From Manduca sexta (taxonomy: Eukaryota > Arthropoda > Insecta > Lepidoptera > Sphingidae): a DNA stretch of 64,000 nucleotides. Below the pieces are notes generated by a model, which was not told the DNA's origin, made no database searches, and saw only the letters and a list, made by a program, of their open reading frames with translations. Position 1 is the stretch's first letter. Each line of letters starts with the position of its first letter. Location of the stretch: NCBI RefSeq assembly GCF_014839805.1, contig NC_051135.1, forward strand, positions 13,023,291 to 13,087,290, written 5' to 3'. The translations under genes and the position numbers were made by a program. Shown here piece by piece: positions 50,801 through 63,230 of this stretch.

Positions 50801-53800
50801 AGCCGGCCGAGCCGGGCGACAGCGCGTGCGGGCCGGACCACGCGCCCGCCGCCGAGCCCTCCGCCGCCGACGCCGCCGAGCCCGCCGACCCGCCCGACAG
50901 CGAGCTCAGCTCCGACTGCCTCCCCACTACTGTCTCGTTCGGCTCCTCGCTCGATGCGCCTTTTACTGCTGCCGCTCTGGAATGATTATGTTTTTTGTTC
51001 TCATGTATTGTTTAACTCTTATTATATAAATTTTAGACATAGATCTCTTCAAGATTCTTGCTAGTATTGATAAACTTAAATCTAGTCTTATCTAACCACG
51101 TAGTTATGAGCGTTAATCCAATGCCAATCTTTATGAATATTTGATATATTTCATATCCGCCCGGATAGCGACTACCGTACACAAGGTTTTAAAACACGCC
51201 ATAGCGGCCCACGTAAATGTATCGCATTTCGGGATTAGCCTGTGAATATCCAGTTCCAACAGGCCGGCATAATTGTGTCGACTGTCCAAAGGTAATCATC
51301 TCTCGTCAATCGATATTTTATGGGATCCCTTTTTAGTAACCATCAGGTGCACTAGAATTATTTTGCTGTGCACGTATAGGAAATACTGACTTGTAAGTAG
51401 GCGTAGAAGGCTGGAAGACGGGGAAGTCGATGGCGAGGAGCGTGGGGCAGGCCTGGCAGCGCTGCGCCGCCGCGGCGTAGAAGGCGCAGTTGGCGGCGCG
51501 CGCCGAGTACGGGTCCTCGCGCGACACCTTCGTGCGCCCGCAGTTGCACGCCGACACGTAGCACACGCCCGACGAGTGCTCCGTGCCGCTGTCACTGTAC
51601 ACATCACAATGTTGGCTCACTACTGGTAGATATTGAGTATGTGTATAGGCGAAAGTGTAGAATGGTATTAATGTCAGATATTTGGCATTATGACCATACA
51701 AATTCTGTGTTTTTACCACAACATTTTGGGTGAAGGTTCATTATAAAATCAAATCGCTTATATGGTAGAATTTTTGGATTACTATATGTGTGAGGGGCCA
51801 TTATAATATTCGATCGCTTATATGGAAGAATTTATAAAACTCAGTATTGGTTGCAATTGACTTGAAAATATTGAACGGTAAGCTATGTTTAATCTATTAG
51901 TTAAAGGGGTTTTTAAACTCGATCTTTCGCTATTCGGCGTCTATAGATTATATCGTCGATAGAACAGACGTTACTTGCATTGACTACATACTTGTATATT
52001 TAAAAAAATATTAAGAATTAAAAATATAATAATAAAATTCGAGACTGTGGGTTAAGGTTATAGCTTAAGGTCCATTTTTCATACACTTTGTTTCACCTTT
52101 AATCTGGGTAACTAAACAAGTATTGACAAGTAAAGAATTTAAATTCACGTCTAGTTAGTGATTAGTTCTCGCAGTTGAAAGAAAAACGTAAAAATAATTA
52201 ATATGCATGGATATTTCGGCCTTTAAAATTTCGTCGTATTAAATTTTAAAGGCCGAAATATCCATGCATTTTTTTTATATATTTAAGTAAAATGTGAGGT
52301 GACTGGGTAGAGCAAACAGTGTAAGTGTATATAGTTCGTCGTTGTAGTAGGACGTGGGTAAAGTGAAGGGTGTTTGGTTACTGCAGCGGCAGCGCGCAGG
52401 GGTGTCCGGTGAGCGAGGGCGCCTCGCAGAGCCGGCGCGCGGCGTAGGTGTGCGCGCACGCCGCCGCCAGCCGCGCGCGCGCGCCGCCCGCCAGCGCGCC
52501 GCGCGCCATCGTCTCCAGCACGCCCAGCGCCACCGACACCTGCACAGTCGCACCGCCCCGTCAACCGACACACTACAATCTACAACCTGACAAATATGTC
52601 TGCATACGATGGACCTATCCTATAGACAATATTGTATATAACGAGAATATACTAAATAAATCTGTATATGTACGGTTTATGCTATACAAACCGCACATTG
52701 TAACTCGCCGTGTACTTATAGTTGCACGGGCGAGTCAGCATTTTACGTTACTATGTCATTTTTATTATATCAATGTATTCGCATCAGTTCACCTAACGCC
52801 ACCGTGCAATCAACATTACTTACATTTTAACTATTTTTAACAAACAACTTTTGTGAACTCAAATAAATAACGTGATCATTAAGTGGTCGTCTTTGACTAC
52901 AACACAACCTCAACAACATTAAAAGACTGTGTGGTACACACCATACAGTATATAATACTGTAATTAAAAATAACCAATACGACGCAAAAGCACTATATTT
53001 CATTCATTCAGAAAAGGTACAAAAATATCATAGGAAAAACTAATCATAAATTTATTCCTCCTTTTAAATAGTTAATACATATAAGCAAAACGTTATTATT
53101 TGATAACTAACCTTGTGCAAATGGTGTTGGTTCGAGTAGTGAGCCGGCAGACCCTCGGCGTACGAAGCTTGAGCTATTGGGAGCACCTAGAAAACATCAG
53201 ACAGATCACATTAAACATCAAAAAGTTTCCATGCATTTCAATTGAAATTCAATTCACACGTCGGTTATCCAATAAAGTAGAATATAAAGTATTCATAAAT
53301 TAAATTATATAAAATAGATTTCTGAGAAAATACCCATTCCCCTATGGAACCTTTGCAGATGCTACACTTAATACCTTGGCACATCGCGCCTGTGAGAAGC
53401 GCACATCGGTAGCGAGCGCGTCGAACAGCGCGCCGCTCGGCTCCGCGCCTTCCGGCACCTTGCGCACGCGCGTGTACAGCTTCAACAAGGCCTTCGCGGC
53501 CACGCGCCAGCTCGATGCACTGGGTAGCTGGAAAAACATAATAATATTATAAAAACAAGTAAGTTACCAAATGAATAAATCACTTTATAGCCTTCTTCAG
53601 TTAATTCTACATAGTTTAGCTAGTTTGCAAAAACAACAAAACAGGAAAATTATGGGTATATATTTTTAAAAATTACATCATCAATCATAATATTTAGAAT
53701 TATATTAAAAAGAATATATTTTCATCTTATTAATTTACCCCAACAGGTACCAAAAATAAACTATACCTCAAAAAAGGAAGTGCTCATAGCATATTTGCCA

Positions 53801-55339
53801 ACATTATCATCAAAGCCCTCCGCAAACGCCAGATCTACGTGAGCCTGCACGAACTGCGCGAAGCCAGGGCGCTCGGTCTTAGCGGCGGCGACGGGCGCGC
53901 CCGCACACAGCCGCACGAGGCCGCGCACGAGCTGGCTGACGTCACGCGCGTTACCAACCTCGTCATCGGTGCTTATGTACACGAACTCTTCGTTCTTTGG
54001 TATCGCGAAGAGTGATTTGGCACTGAAATGAAATATTATAAAGAGTGAGACACTAATGATAATTCGGATTTGTTTATTACAGAAGACTAACAAATGTGTT
54101 TTGGTCAATAATGATCTCACTTATTGATGCACATACAATAGGTATATTTATGGGTGCAATATTCTATAGGCACACATTGAAGACTAATAGATTGTTTGAG
54201 ATAACCTCAACACTCACCAGACATTTGTGATAATTCTGGCCTTTCTGAATATAAAATACAGCTGGTCTTCAACAGAGTGTTCTAGCCTCTTCAGCGCTGC
54301 AGGCGCCTTCTTGAGCGGCGCCGGCGCACGTCTGAAGTGGAACAGCAGGCGTGGGCAGCAGCAGCGACTGTGGGTCTCCCACGCTCCACCTGCGCCGGCG
54401 CCTGTCAGCGCTGATAATGCATCCATTGACAGTTCGGCTCTGTAAACATGGATTATTTTTTTTTGTCTAAGAGGCATTATATTTTGTGTGTAATTAGGGT
54501 ATTTAGGTTTTTTAATTAAGTTATATTCTAGTGAAAGACTCATGTTGATACATCTCTAATTTTCTTCGTTGTATTCTGAAGGTGGTATAAGGTAGTAGGT
54601 ATGGTATGATTACTATGAAACATGACATAAAATACTCATGAAGCAAAATTTATCAGGTTCGTTGATTTTGTTTAGAATAAAATATTGAGTAAAGAAATCA
54701 ATAAAAAAAAATGTTATACCCCATTTACCTGTATGAATCAATTGCTTTCAACAGTTGCAAATAACCAATATCAAACACAGAGGTTGGTGAAGAAAGCACC
54801 ACAATGTGGCACAGTTGGAAAAGCAGTGCTATAAGCTTGCAGGAATCAATGGCCAGCTCTCCTGACGCCACCAGCCAGTGAGAGGCATCTGCATCTTTCA
54901 CTGTGCTCTTGGACTTTTCACTTAGGTTCTCTGCTAACTCAGCCAGCAACTTTGTGTCCATGTGTGTCACGGCATGGAGATAGAGAACTCCGCGTCTCTC
55001 GTCCCAATGACATTCTATATCAGTCTGAAATTAATAATATTTACAAAGCTGACATTAAGAGCAGTTAATATGGTATATATATTAAATTTAGATGATATGC
55101 AAGTATAATCATGATAGTTTAAAACTTTAGCCGTTAGTTGTCAGTAAGTGTTGGTTAGTATACTAATTGTCTATCTGATGTTAAGGGTAAACTTTACTTA
55201 CGTTTTCACTCTGCACTGTAGATAGAAGTGGTGTGGTCTTGTTAGGATATCGATAAGGAGACTTTCCGATAACTCCTACAACCACTATGCGTTCTTTCTT
55301 AGAAAAATTGGGAATATCAGATATAGAGAAAACTTGCAT
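47815..55339 (-). CDS. Smg8: SMG8, nonsense-mediated decay factor
   Basis: SMG8 works with SMG9 to regulate the SMG1 kinase in nonsense-mediated mRNA decay. Exons on the minus strand: 55339-55202, 55024-54729, 54439-54218, 54022-53767, 53527-53375, 53186-53112, 52539-52385, 51594-51391, 50976-50735, 50082-49866, 48870-48546, 48015-47815; about 827 residues (human 991). Family blocks in order: [164 protein letters not shown] and [18 protein letters not shown]. The serine-rich exon 9 and the Gly/Ala run in exon 11 are poorly conserved. Exon 7 has no GT donor: its frame meets a stop (CAG TAA at 52383-52378), and only a GC donor after 52385 gives the phase needed by exon 8. That junction is uncertain. 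Confidence 0.9.
48977..49532. mobile_element. Nonautonomous hAT element in SMG8 intron
   Basis: Ends are cagaggcggctc and gagccgccactg (TIR with one mismatch). Flanks are a perfect 8-bp target-site duplication, gttattac, at 48969-48976 and 49533-49540. The 556-bp interior lacks a transposase frame. It is a different family from the MITE at 2139/55516. Confidence 0.9.
50440..50680 (+). repeat. Dispersed repeat, copy left of SMG8 exon 9
   Basis: Contains gccatagcggcccacgtaag and ttccgggatcagtctgtgta near 50600-50650, preceded by a related block (caggctggtaaaat, gccgagcggaaatcatctct) near 50500-50560. The same words recur at 51180-51325 in the same orientation. Family unidentified. Confidence 0.6.
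51180..51325 (+). repeat. Dispersed repeat, copy right of SMG8 exon 9
   Basis: Shares gccatagcggcccacgtaa, tttcgggattagcctgtg, aacaggccggcataat and ggtaatcatctctcgtcaat with the copy at 50440-50680. Exon 9 (50735-50976) lies between the two. Confidence 0.6.
52203..52269. repeat. Perfect 29-bp inverted repeat hairpin
   Basis: Two 29-base arms (52203-52231 and 52241-52269, beginning atgcatggatatttcggcct) are exact reverse complements around a 9-base loop. It lies in SMG8 intron 7. Perfect pairing suggests recent origin, or selection for a fold-back; it is shorter than usual MITEs. Confidence 0.9.
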
Positions 55340-56501
55340 GATTGCAGTTTTGAATACAGGCTTTTTATTACATCCGCCCTTTTAATATGTTTATCGTTAA
55401 CAATGGAACGGTATTTTAATTCACTTCAAAATAAAGGATCCTTGTTAATAATTTAATAAATAATTATTTTCAACGTGTTTTAATGAAAACAAATCTTACG
55501 AATTGACATTGACAACAGTGTTGCCAGGGCCCTTGAGTCGTAAGTTACATTTCGTTTCCTGAAATGTTACATTTTTGCTGCAAAAGTTACATTATTGTTT
55601 TGTTTTTAATTTACGCGTTTTTGGGCTAGCATTTCTGTAGCTACGAAACCGCGGGGACTCGCGAAGTAGGAAATGTGCGCGCGCGCGCACACTCAAGCAA
55701 AAATCAAGTTTTAATGTAGGCAAGATACGTTTCATTTTGTCATGGCGAGCCACCTCTAAGTGTGATATGGATTGAAATACTTTTTAGACCCGCCAGTTTT
55801 AGGTGCATTCAATTTGGAGGCGTTGAATAGAAATGCGTTCGTAAACTGTTTACAATAAAAAAATTGTATTACAAATCTCGTTGTTCTCAAAAGTTACGAA
55901 AATTGCCTTAAATATAAAAATTACTTACATGTTACGCGAGGGGGTCAAAAGTAACGAAAAATGTAAGAAATGTAACCTTCTGGCAACACTGATTGACAAA
56001 TAATAATGGACAGTTGACAGTTGACATAAACAATCTGACATTGACAAGACCTATTTACGAATTTAGCTACACCTAAATAAGATTCTACATTTTGAAGCGA
56101 CAATCATAAAATATAATTAATAAACTTTTTAAAAAATATTACGATTGAATATTTCAAACAAAATAAACAATAGATAACTATTTTTATATATTTATAAATA
56201 AAGATATGATACATATCATATCACATGAAAACAGCATTCGCAAACGTAAATGTCAGTTTGACGTGGACACAGGTCAGCTGTCGAGTATCGCGTATCGGTA
56301 GCAAATCCTTTCGAAACCAATCCAAGGTTGCAAAACACTAGCACATCGGCGAAATGTGATAGTTAACAATTGTAAATTGGTAGCCACGCACGCCGCTGCA
56401 GTCGCAACGTGCCGCCGCGGTCCGTTCGCATCAACACAGATAACTTATCAGTGAAAATCTTTATAACGTGACGACAAAAGGATTCATCGTTCTCCCTCAA
56501 A
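55340..56501. promoter_or_regulatory. Divergent promoter region of SMG8 and PEX11G
   Basis: 1162 bases between head-to-head start codons, carrying a 476-bp hAT MITE in its SMG8-proximal half. The remaining sequence just before PEX11G is GC-richer and includes its presumed 5' UTR. No TATA box was convincing. Confidence 0.55.
55516..55991 (-). mobile_element. hAT MITE, copy 2 (inverted relative to copy 1)
   Basis: Terminal inverted repeats cagtgttgccag / ctggcaacactg and a perfect 8-bp target-site duplication attgacaa (55508-55515 and 55992-55999). Reverse-complemented, it matches 2139-2607 nearly throughout, with small indels, for example in a (gc)n run near 55678. Noncoding. Confidence 0.93.
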
Positions 56502-59500
56502 ATGTCTACAATCACAGAAGATATGTGCGAACTTTTGGAGAGCTACAACGGGAGAGATAAGGTAAAGTATGCGGAAACAATTCGACCTTGGTATTTACAT
56601 AGTTATGTGTTATTACTTGTCACACGAGTCCACAGCCAGGGGCTAAATTATGTTAGGCTGGCGGCCTGCAGTACCTTTCAAATGTTATTACATTGTCCAA
56701 CTATTTTCTATTGCTGAAATATTCTACAGCGAATTGTATACTTAAATCTAACTACAAAGTAGACTAATATCTTTTTTATTTGCTCTAAGTATCTTAGTAG
56801 GAATAACATTACTAAATTACTTCTACTTCTGTTAAATACTAGATGATACATAAAATTCAATATTTGTACAAATTTTGTTATAAAAACCTTAACTTCATAA
56901 TGTATCATATATATGTCATTTACAATATAATATATAATTAGTGTCCACATTTTCAAACTTTGTTAAAAATAGGTCTAAGAAAATTAGTCATAAATTGAAG
57001 GGAGTGTAATACACCTATTATAGTACTAGTAAAGCAGATAAAGTATACATTTTTAAAGTCTCAGTATTTCATATTGTTAAGAATCATTACATCATTAGTG
57101 TTAGATCATTATTTGAAGAATGTGAAAGTTGTAATTAATATCTAGCTCAAACTAATTAAGGTTCAAGTGCAACAATTGCTTTGAATGTTTTTATATAACA
57201 ACACAACTTAAATAAAACATCAATGTTCTTATTAAAATAAAACTATTGTGCAGATTTTGCCACAGTTTTTAATTTATAATTTTCTCCCAATCGTTCGAAG
57301 ACTTTCCAACCTTCTTGGTTAAAGGGACTGCAAAGTCTTGGAAAGGTCAGGAGAAAATAATAATATAAATAACTGTTATAAAATTTGTAAAAAAGTTTTA
57401 TTTCAATGTCTAATATTCGGATTTAAGATATCATTATCCATAATATAATGTAACAACATCAATATTTTTGTTTAGTGTACCTAAAATGGAGTATTATATA
57501 TATATTTCAAAAGGTTATTATATTATAAGGACAAAATTAACAGAAGTTATAAAAGTTTTAAAAAATATAGACAGACTCTTTTCATTTCAAGAACAGGTCT
57601 GGGGGATTTACTTTACAGGGCTAATATTATTTAACAACAAGATATCTTGATACTGAACCCTGATTAGACTAGCCATGCAGATTAACTTAAATCCACCTCA
57701 GATACAACTATCTAAATACAAAATCGATGTTCTTATTGTTGTGTTTAGTAAACAATATCTGGGAAACAGAATAAAGATAATGATTTATTATGTTTATTCG
57801 CATAAACATAAGAAATCATATACATATTCATAAGACATTAAATTTAACTATTTTTCGGATTTTATAAGAGTTTTTATGTTTTTTTTGTACAAAAAACCAC
57901 AATAAAATCCAAAAAAAATTGTTTAGTTTTAACAGAATAAAGATATTAAATACACATATTTCGTTCTTTCCATACACTTGTAGCTGAAGCCATTTAAACA
58001 CTTTAATTATTGGACCTACTGCTCAAAATTACAGAATTATTAATTGATTAATTAATAGCAAGTTCTATGCTACCTTTTTTTTTCGAAAAAAAATGTGTAA
58101 TCGCTACCACCACTTGAAGGGTGAGTGGAACGATTCTATTGATTTCAATGGTCTTAGAGCCTAATGTCGACACTCGGGCGTATAGCATCATCCGAGCAAG
58201 CATTGGACCGAATCCTTATGTCCAGTATACCCGACAACGTCATATTAAGCAAAACCCGCAGCGGACTTCTTCTGCGCGTACGGGACGGCCCTCGGGGTAT
58301 CTTGTTGTACTAAAATAACTGATCAGAACTGATATAGGTACTTTTATCTCTGGAACAACCTTAAACACCAGCTACCTTTCCTTTAGTTGTTTGAAAAAAC
58401 TTATGCCCCGCAACAAGATCACAAAATAACACAGTTTTAGATTTTGTAGAATAGATTATTCATTGTAATGCTGATTTCCTCTATCAATCCATTGATTACA
58501 GGTGGTCCGTCTGGCATGCTACGCGTTCAAGCTGTATGGTTGTGTGAAGGACGAGAAGCCATGGCAGACGGCTGGCTCGCGTCTGTCCAGCGCGCGCATG
58601 ATGCTGCGTCTCTTCGACGACATACCCATGATCAGGCACACATACAATTATGGCTTGGGGAGACATGTGAGTAAGCCTAATAAGGGATAGATTGTGATGC
58701 AACTTGTGCGTGGATCACTAAGCTTATTGCAATTAACAATATGTTTAGTGGCAAATATTTTTATTCCAATTTCAAGCAGTTCTTGTTTAAATCAAATTGT
58801 TCTGTGATTTTGATTTAAAATAACACGTTCCATGACCAAATTGCGCCTTTGATAAAAGCATGCTAATAGAATACTCGTTTTCAAAGAAGGTATTTAATAA
58901 AAATTTAACACCAATTAAGTAACAGACAATGCACGACTTACGGCCAATTCCATCAACAATCTTAATCGCTATTCAGTACTTTCGGATCGATAGTAAAAAT
59001 GGACCAATCAGAGTTAATTATGTGGGACATATTAATTTATTTTTAATCAACGACGGAAAAGAGGGAGGCTATGTTTGGATTTTTTTAGGATTGATCCGAA
59101 GTTAGCGATTGGAATAGTATATCGAGCCTTAAACGACAGGGTTAGTACATCAATAATGTATTATCGCCTTAAATTCATACAAGTATGCTGATAATATTTA
59201 TAATTAATCGAAATTGATCAAGTTTAGATTAAGATCTACCTACATGAGGATATAAAACACATTTCCCGGCGGGTACTAAATAGATAAAAATACTGTTACT
59301 ATGAAATAATTTTAAAAATATTTTTCCTCATAGCACCTTAGTTAAATATCCGTACCATGTGCATAAATTGATACTATCAGGAACAAGCCAGCTTCCACTT
59401 TCCATTGTCCTGAATGGAGTGTGCTTAACTAATTTCTTCGCCTTATTTATGATAGGCTGCCTGACATCCGCGCTGTCTGGCAAATCAGGCGACAATAAAT

Positions 59501-61315
59501 GCAGAAAATTTAGAATTTGTTATGCGAGTTAGGGCTCTAGCTTTAGGATTCTTGATTACAACTAAACTGCAAAACTGGAGTAAGCGTGCATTTGAAACTT
59601 CACAAGTATGTTATATACCGCTGCGTACTTAGATGGTAGTAGTAACAAATTAGTAGACGTACTGTTCTAATAATGGCGTATATCGCTTTTTTTATGGGAG
59701 CCATGGTGTGACACAGCATTCGCACACAACGGCGTATATACGTGCACTTACATAGCTGTGTTAGTCTATGTGTCCTTACACCAAATTTTACCGACCGATT
59801 TCGAAGCCGATATCTCCCGATCCATAGCCCATACCTACTCGCTGCAACTAGACCAAGAAAGTGAACGTCTTATTCATATTAAAGTCAATTATGTACGTAT
59901 AGGAACTAAAAAGTGTGGTTAACCTTAATTTATCATACAATACAAAGTAGTCTAGTTACGGAATTAATTTTTCTATCATAAAATTAAAACGCCATTTCAA
60001 TTTTTTTCCTGTAATTGCCGTAATGACGTCATGCCCTTTAAATCGTAATAAACTACTGTAAATTTATGAGATACGAAATACCTGACATATACAAGTGCAA
60101 AAATAATTGGGACCTAATCAGCGTCTTCGAATCCCAAGCTTTTACTTCTACTTATAGTAGTCGTAATTCAAATCGCAATTCCAAGCTCCTTAAGTACATG
60201 TTAAAATACCAATCAGAATTAACTACCAAAATTTATATTCTCCAGGAGTCGACGACAACAGCGGCGGCGCTCGGTGTGTTAGCCAACGCGGTGGACCAGG
60301 CGTTCCTTCCAGTGGAGAAGGCGTGCTGGCTCTACGACGTGGGGGTACTGAAACTGAACGAGAAGACGGCGGAGACGCTCGAGATCATCAGCACCGCGCT
60401 GTGGGCCGCGTCGCTCTTCATATCTTTAATACAGTACGTGTAATATGTTTATATATAATAGTAGTACTTTCACGCTGCTTTCTTTAGAAATCGGTTAGTC
60501 AAGTCGATTTTGGGGTTCTTATTATCTGGTACCAAATTTAAATATCGTCAAAATTAACACTGCTACAATCGCATATTATTTAAACGACGTATTTAATAAC
60601 ATTGCTTGTAGGTACATAATAGATAATGCTTTGTATTCATGAAGTAAACAAAAAATTGCATCTGAAATATCGTCTTGACATATAACAATGAATAATGAGG
60701 CTATTGTTATAAAGATTTTACTGCTCACATCCATGCTCACGCCATCCGTAGCCAAGTAGATAGGAGTTACAGCGACAAGGAAGGATAGAAATGTTTACAA
60801 TACAAAGTAATTTTGATGGGGTTTCAACTGGTCTCGCTTATGAGACGAAAGTCTAGAATCAAAATAGTCTTCTTGTTCATTAATTTAAAACTATCCAGAT
60901 TTATTTGTAAATAAAAATTGCGTCTATTTTTTAATGTGTGCTAATTGTATTCACATCACAATTTGATTTTTATCAAATATAATGAGTTAAAAACTTTACT
61001 AAAATAAATGATGATCATAATTTTCCGTCCAGAACGTCCCGCTCCGTCCGACATCTGTGGTGGAGCCGTGATAGTCTTCAAACCTCCTCCGAGAACGGCG
61101 GCGCGGACATCCGACGGAACCTCGACATCAGACTGGCACTCCAAGCAGTGGTAATGGGCAAACTGTGTCTGGACATCACGCATGCCGTCAGCTGCTTGCC
61201 CCAAGGCTGGTTGTGGGGGGAGAGAATCGGAGCTACTAAGGTCGCAGCCATCGCCACCACCTCCTCAGTCATCGGTATTGCCATGTTCTTCGCCAAGAAA
61301 CGACTTTTAAAATAA
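56502..61315 (+). CDS. PEX11G: PEX11-gamma-like peroxisomal membrane protein
   Basis: PEX11 proteins sit in the peroxisomal membrane and promote its elongation and division. Exons are 56502-56561, 58502-58666, 60246-60433 and 61033-61315; GT-AG introns and phases agree, giving 231 residues (human PEX11G 241). Diagnostic stretches are CELLESYNGRDK at the N-terminus, RMMLRLFDDIPMIRHTYNYG after exon 2 opens with VVRLACYAFKLYG, LGVLANAVDQAFLPVEKACW in exon 3, and AVVMGKLCLDITHAVSCLPQ with a C-terminal hydrophobic stretch (ATTSSVIGIAMFFA) ending KKRLLK. The LFDDIPM segment and the 'LESYxGRDR' start fit the gamma branch best. Exon 1 is only 20 codons. Introns 1-3 are AT-rich; 58086-58316 in intron 1 is a GC-richer, repeat-like patch I could not identify. 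AATAAA at 61311-61316 overlaps the stop and is probably too close to be the main poly(A) signal. Confidence 0.9.
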
Positions 61316-63040
61316 AGCTTGTCGTGGCTCAGACAAGGAAGGGTCAAAATAGTGATGCATATATCTAAATACTTTATTAATGCATTTGTCCCAACTCCAA
61401 CGGGCCTTCTCTAAGATTCTGTGTCAGTTGGGCTCAGGTCTGTGGGGATTTAGGCTACTTTGAATCTAAAATTAACCAACCACGTCGCTACAAGAACAGA
61501 CTACGGCCTCCACATTACGTGCATTACAAGTAATTTTAGTTATATATTATTGGTTGTGGCAAAGGCACATAACGATGGTATTTAGCGATTATTGTTAATG
61601 GGATTGATACCAGGGGATCTAAACAGATAGCAGTGGATCCGAACGATAGTCGACAGGCGGCACTTCTCTATACATCTACATCAGTCAACAATATTTATTA
61701 TTTGGATTTAAAGTCTAACATACTTTGTCAGTAAACTATACTTATAATTCATTTGTTATCGTCAAGAAATACTTTGTTCTGATTGGTTGATTTTGGCAAT
61801 AGATTGAAAAATCGATTGCTATTGGTTATTAAAAATGGCTGTAATTCTTTTTTGTCTAAATATTCGACTTTCGATCGTCAGTATTGAAATACTAAAATGA
61901 ATCACTTCGTAACGATAAATTGCTATTTGTTTACACTCCCTTACGCTTACAACTTATAAGATAGATAATTATAAGTATTGACTGACTCCCGTTGTATCAA
62001 GAGTTCAATTGATAACTTTAAAATTTGCCAAACTTGATTACACTAAGTACCTTATATTGTTTATATACGTAGTTATATTTGTAAATAAGGTTTTATGTAA
62101 GACTGTGAAGGGCAAATCAATGGAAATGTTACAACTAGAATTAATAAAGACCTTTTGGGATATTTCTCGCAATTTCGTCGGTAAGTGCTCGAAATGTTAG
62201 CATTAGCGATAGGTTTGTAATGTTTTTGCTGTAAATATACGCAAAATTATTAAGATTATTAGTAAATTTACAGTTTGTTATAAAGTCGAAATGATTTATA
62301 TTAAATGTTGTAGTCATAATTGTATGTACTTAAACTCAATGATACCATATGAAATAGATATTAATATCGCAATTATTTGTGATCATACTTAAATAAATTT
62401 ATTAGGTAAGCATTATCCACGAAAATGGCAGGGTTATATTATTAGTGTATGCAGACAATCTGAGGGGCAACAAGCTTCATGAAAAATTTAAACTTAAGGA
62501 TGTATCGTTAACCTAATATACGAGGTAGAGGTAAAGAGAACCTACTTATAAAGGAACAAGTGTTAAAAAAGTATAGATTATTTTTAGTACTTATATCAAA
62601 ACAAACCTGAAATTAGTTTATCGGGAATCAGTAGCACAATCCATTGCACTAATTTTAAACGTATGTTATATTTTATCCCAAAAACATATTAAAATTTCGT
62701 CAAGCTTTTGTATTAATAAAAATTCAGCGCATGTCGGTCGCTCCCTGATACCTACTACTACAGCCGACCGTTACAAGCACACTCTTCCCCACCCCGCGGC
62801 ACCGCACATGTCCCGCTCGTTCCTTGCGACGGCGGGGACGGTATGCTTGATTTATCAATTCCGCGTGAATTTTCATTGTTATTATTATTTTTGTACTTTC
62901 ATGTGATCTTTTACACCAAAATCTTTTTGGGTGTTTCAGCGTTATGGTATAAAAAAATTAATCTAGTATATGGGTAATTTATGTCGGTTCAAAACTTTGA
63001 CGCCCATTTTACTGAGGAAATATACAAACGTCTTTTATCT
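61316..63040. other. PEX11G 3' flank and spacer
   Basis: AT-rich sequence; the first part is probably PEX11G 3' UTR. A GC-rich patch at 62740-62840 (accccgcggcaccgcacatg) is not recognised. No gene was found. Confidence 0.4.
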
Positions 63041-63230
63041 CCGAAGGGGTAGGCAGAGGTGCAACTCACGCACCCGCATTACGCAGTACGCATTCTGTCC
63101 CATTATGCGATAGAGGGCGAGCCTACCGCCAAATTGCGCTAATCACACACTCCGGGCTTACTTTGCCCGACCCGGGGACCTAGCCCGAGACCTCAGCAAT
63201 GCAGTGGTACCGTATTACAACTATGCTAGT
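63041..63230 (-). mobile_element. tRNA-derived SINE
   Basis: On the minus strand a tRNA-like head (B-box region ggtctcgggctaggtccccg) is followed by a body ending cctaccccttcgg. The order of blocks (gcccgacccgggga, tccgggcttact, gcgagcctacc, attctgtccca, gaggtgca) matches a common lepidopteran SINE and the fragment at 4049-4173. Confidence 0.75.

Noticed and set aside
58086..58316. 65-codon frame in PEX11G intron 1 as an exon
   Set aside because: It has no suitable splice sites in phase and no resemblance to PEX11; it looks repeat-derived.
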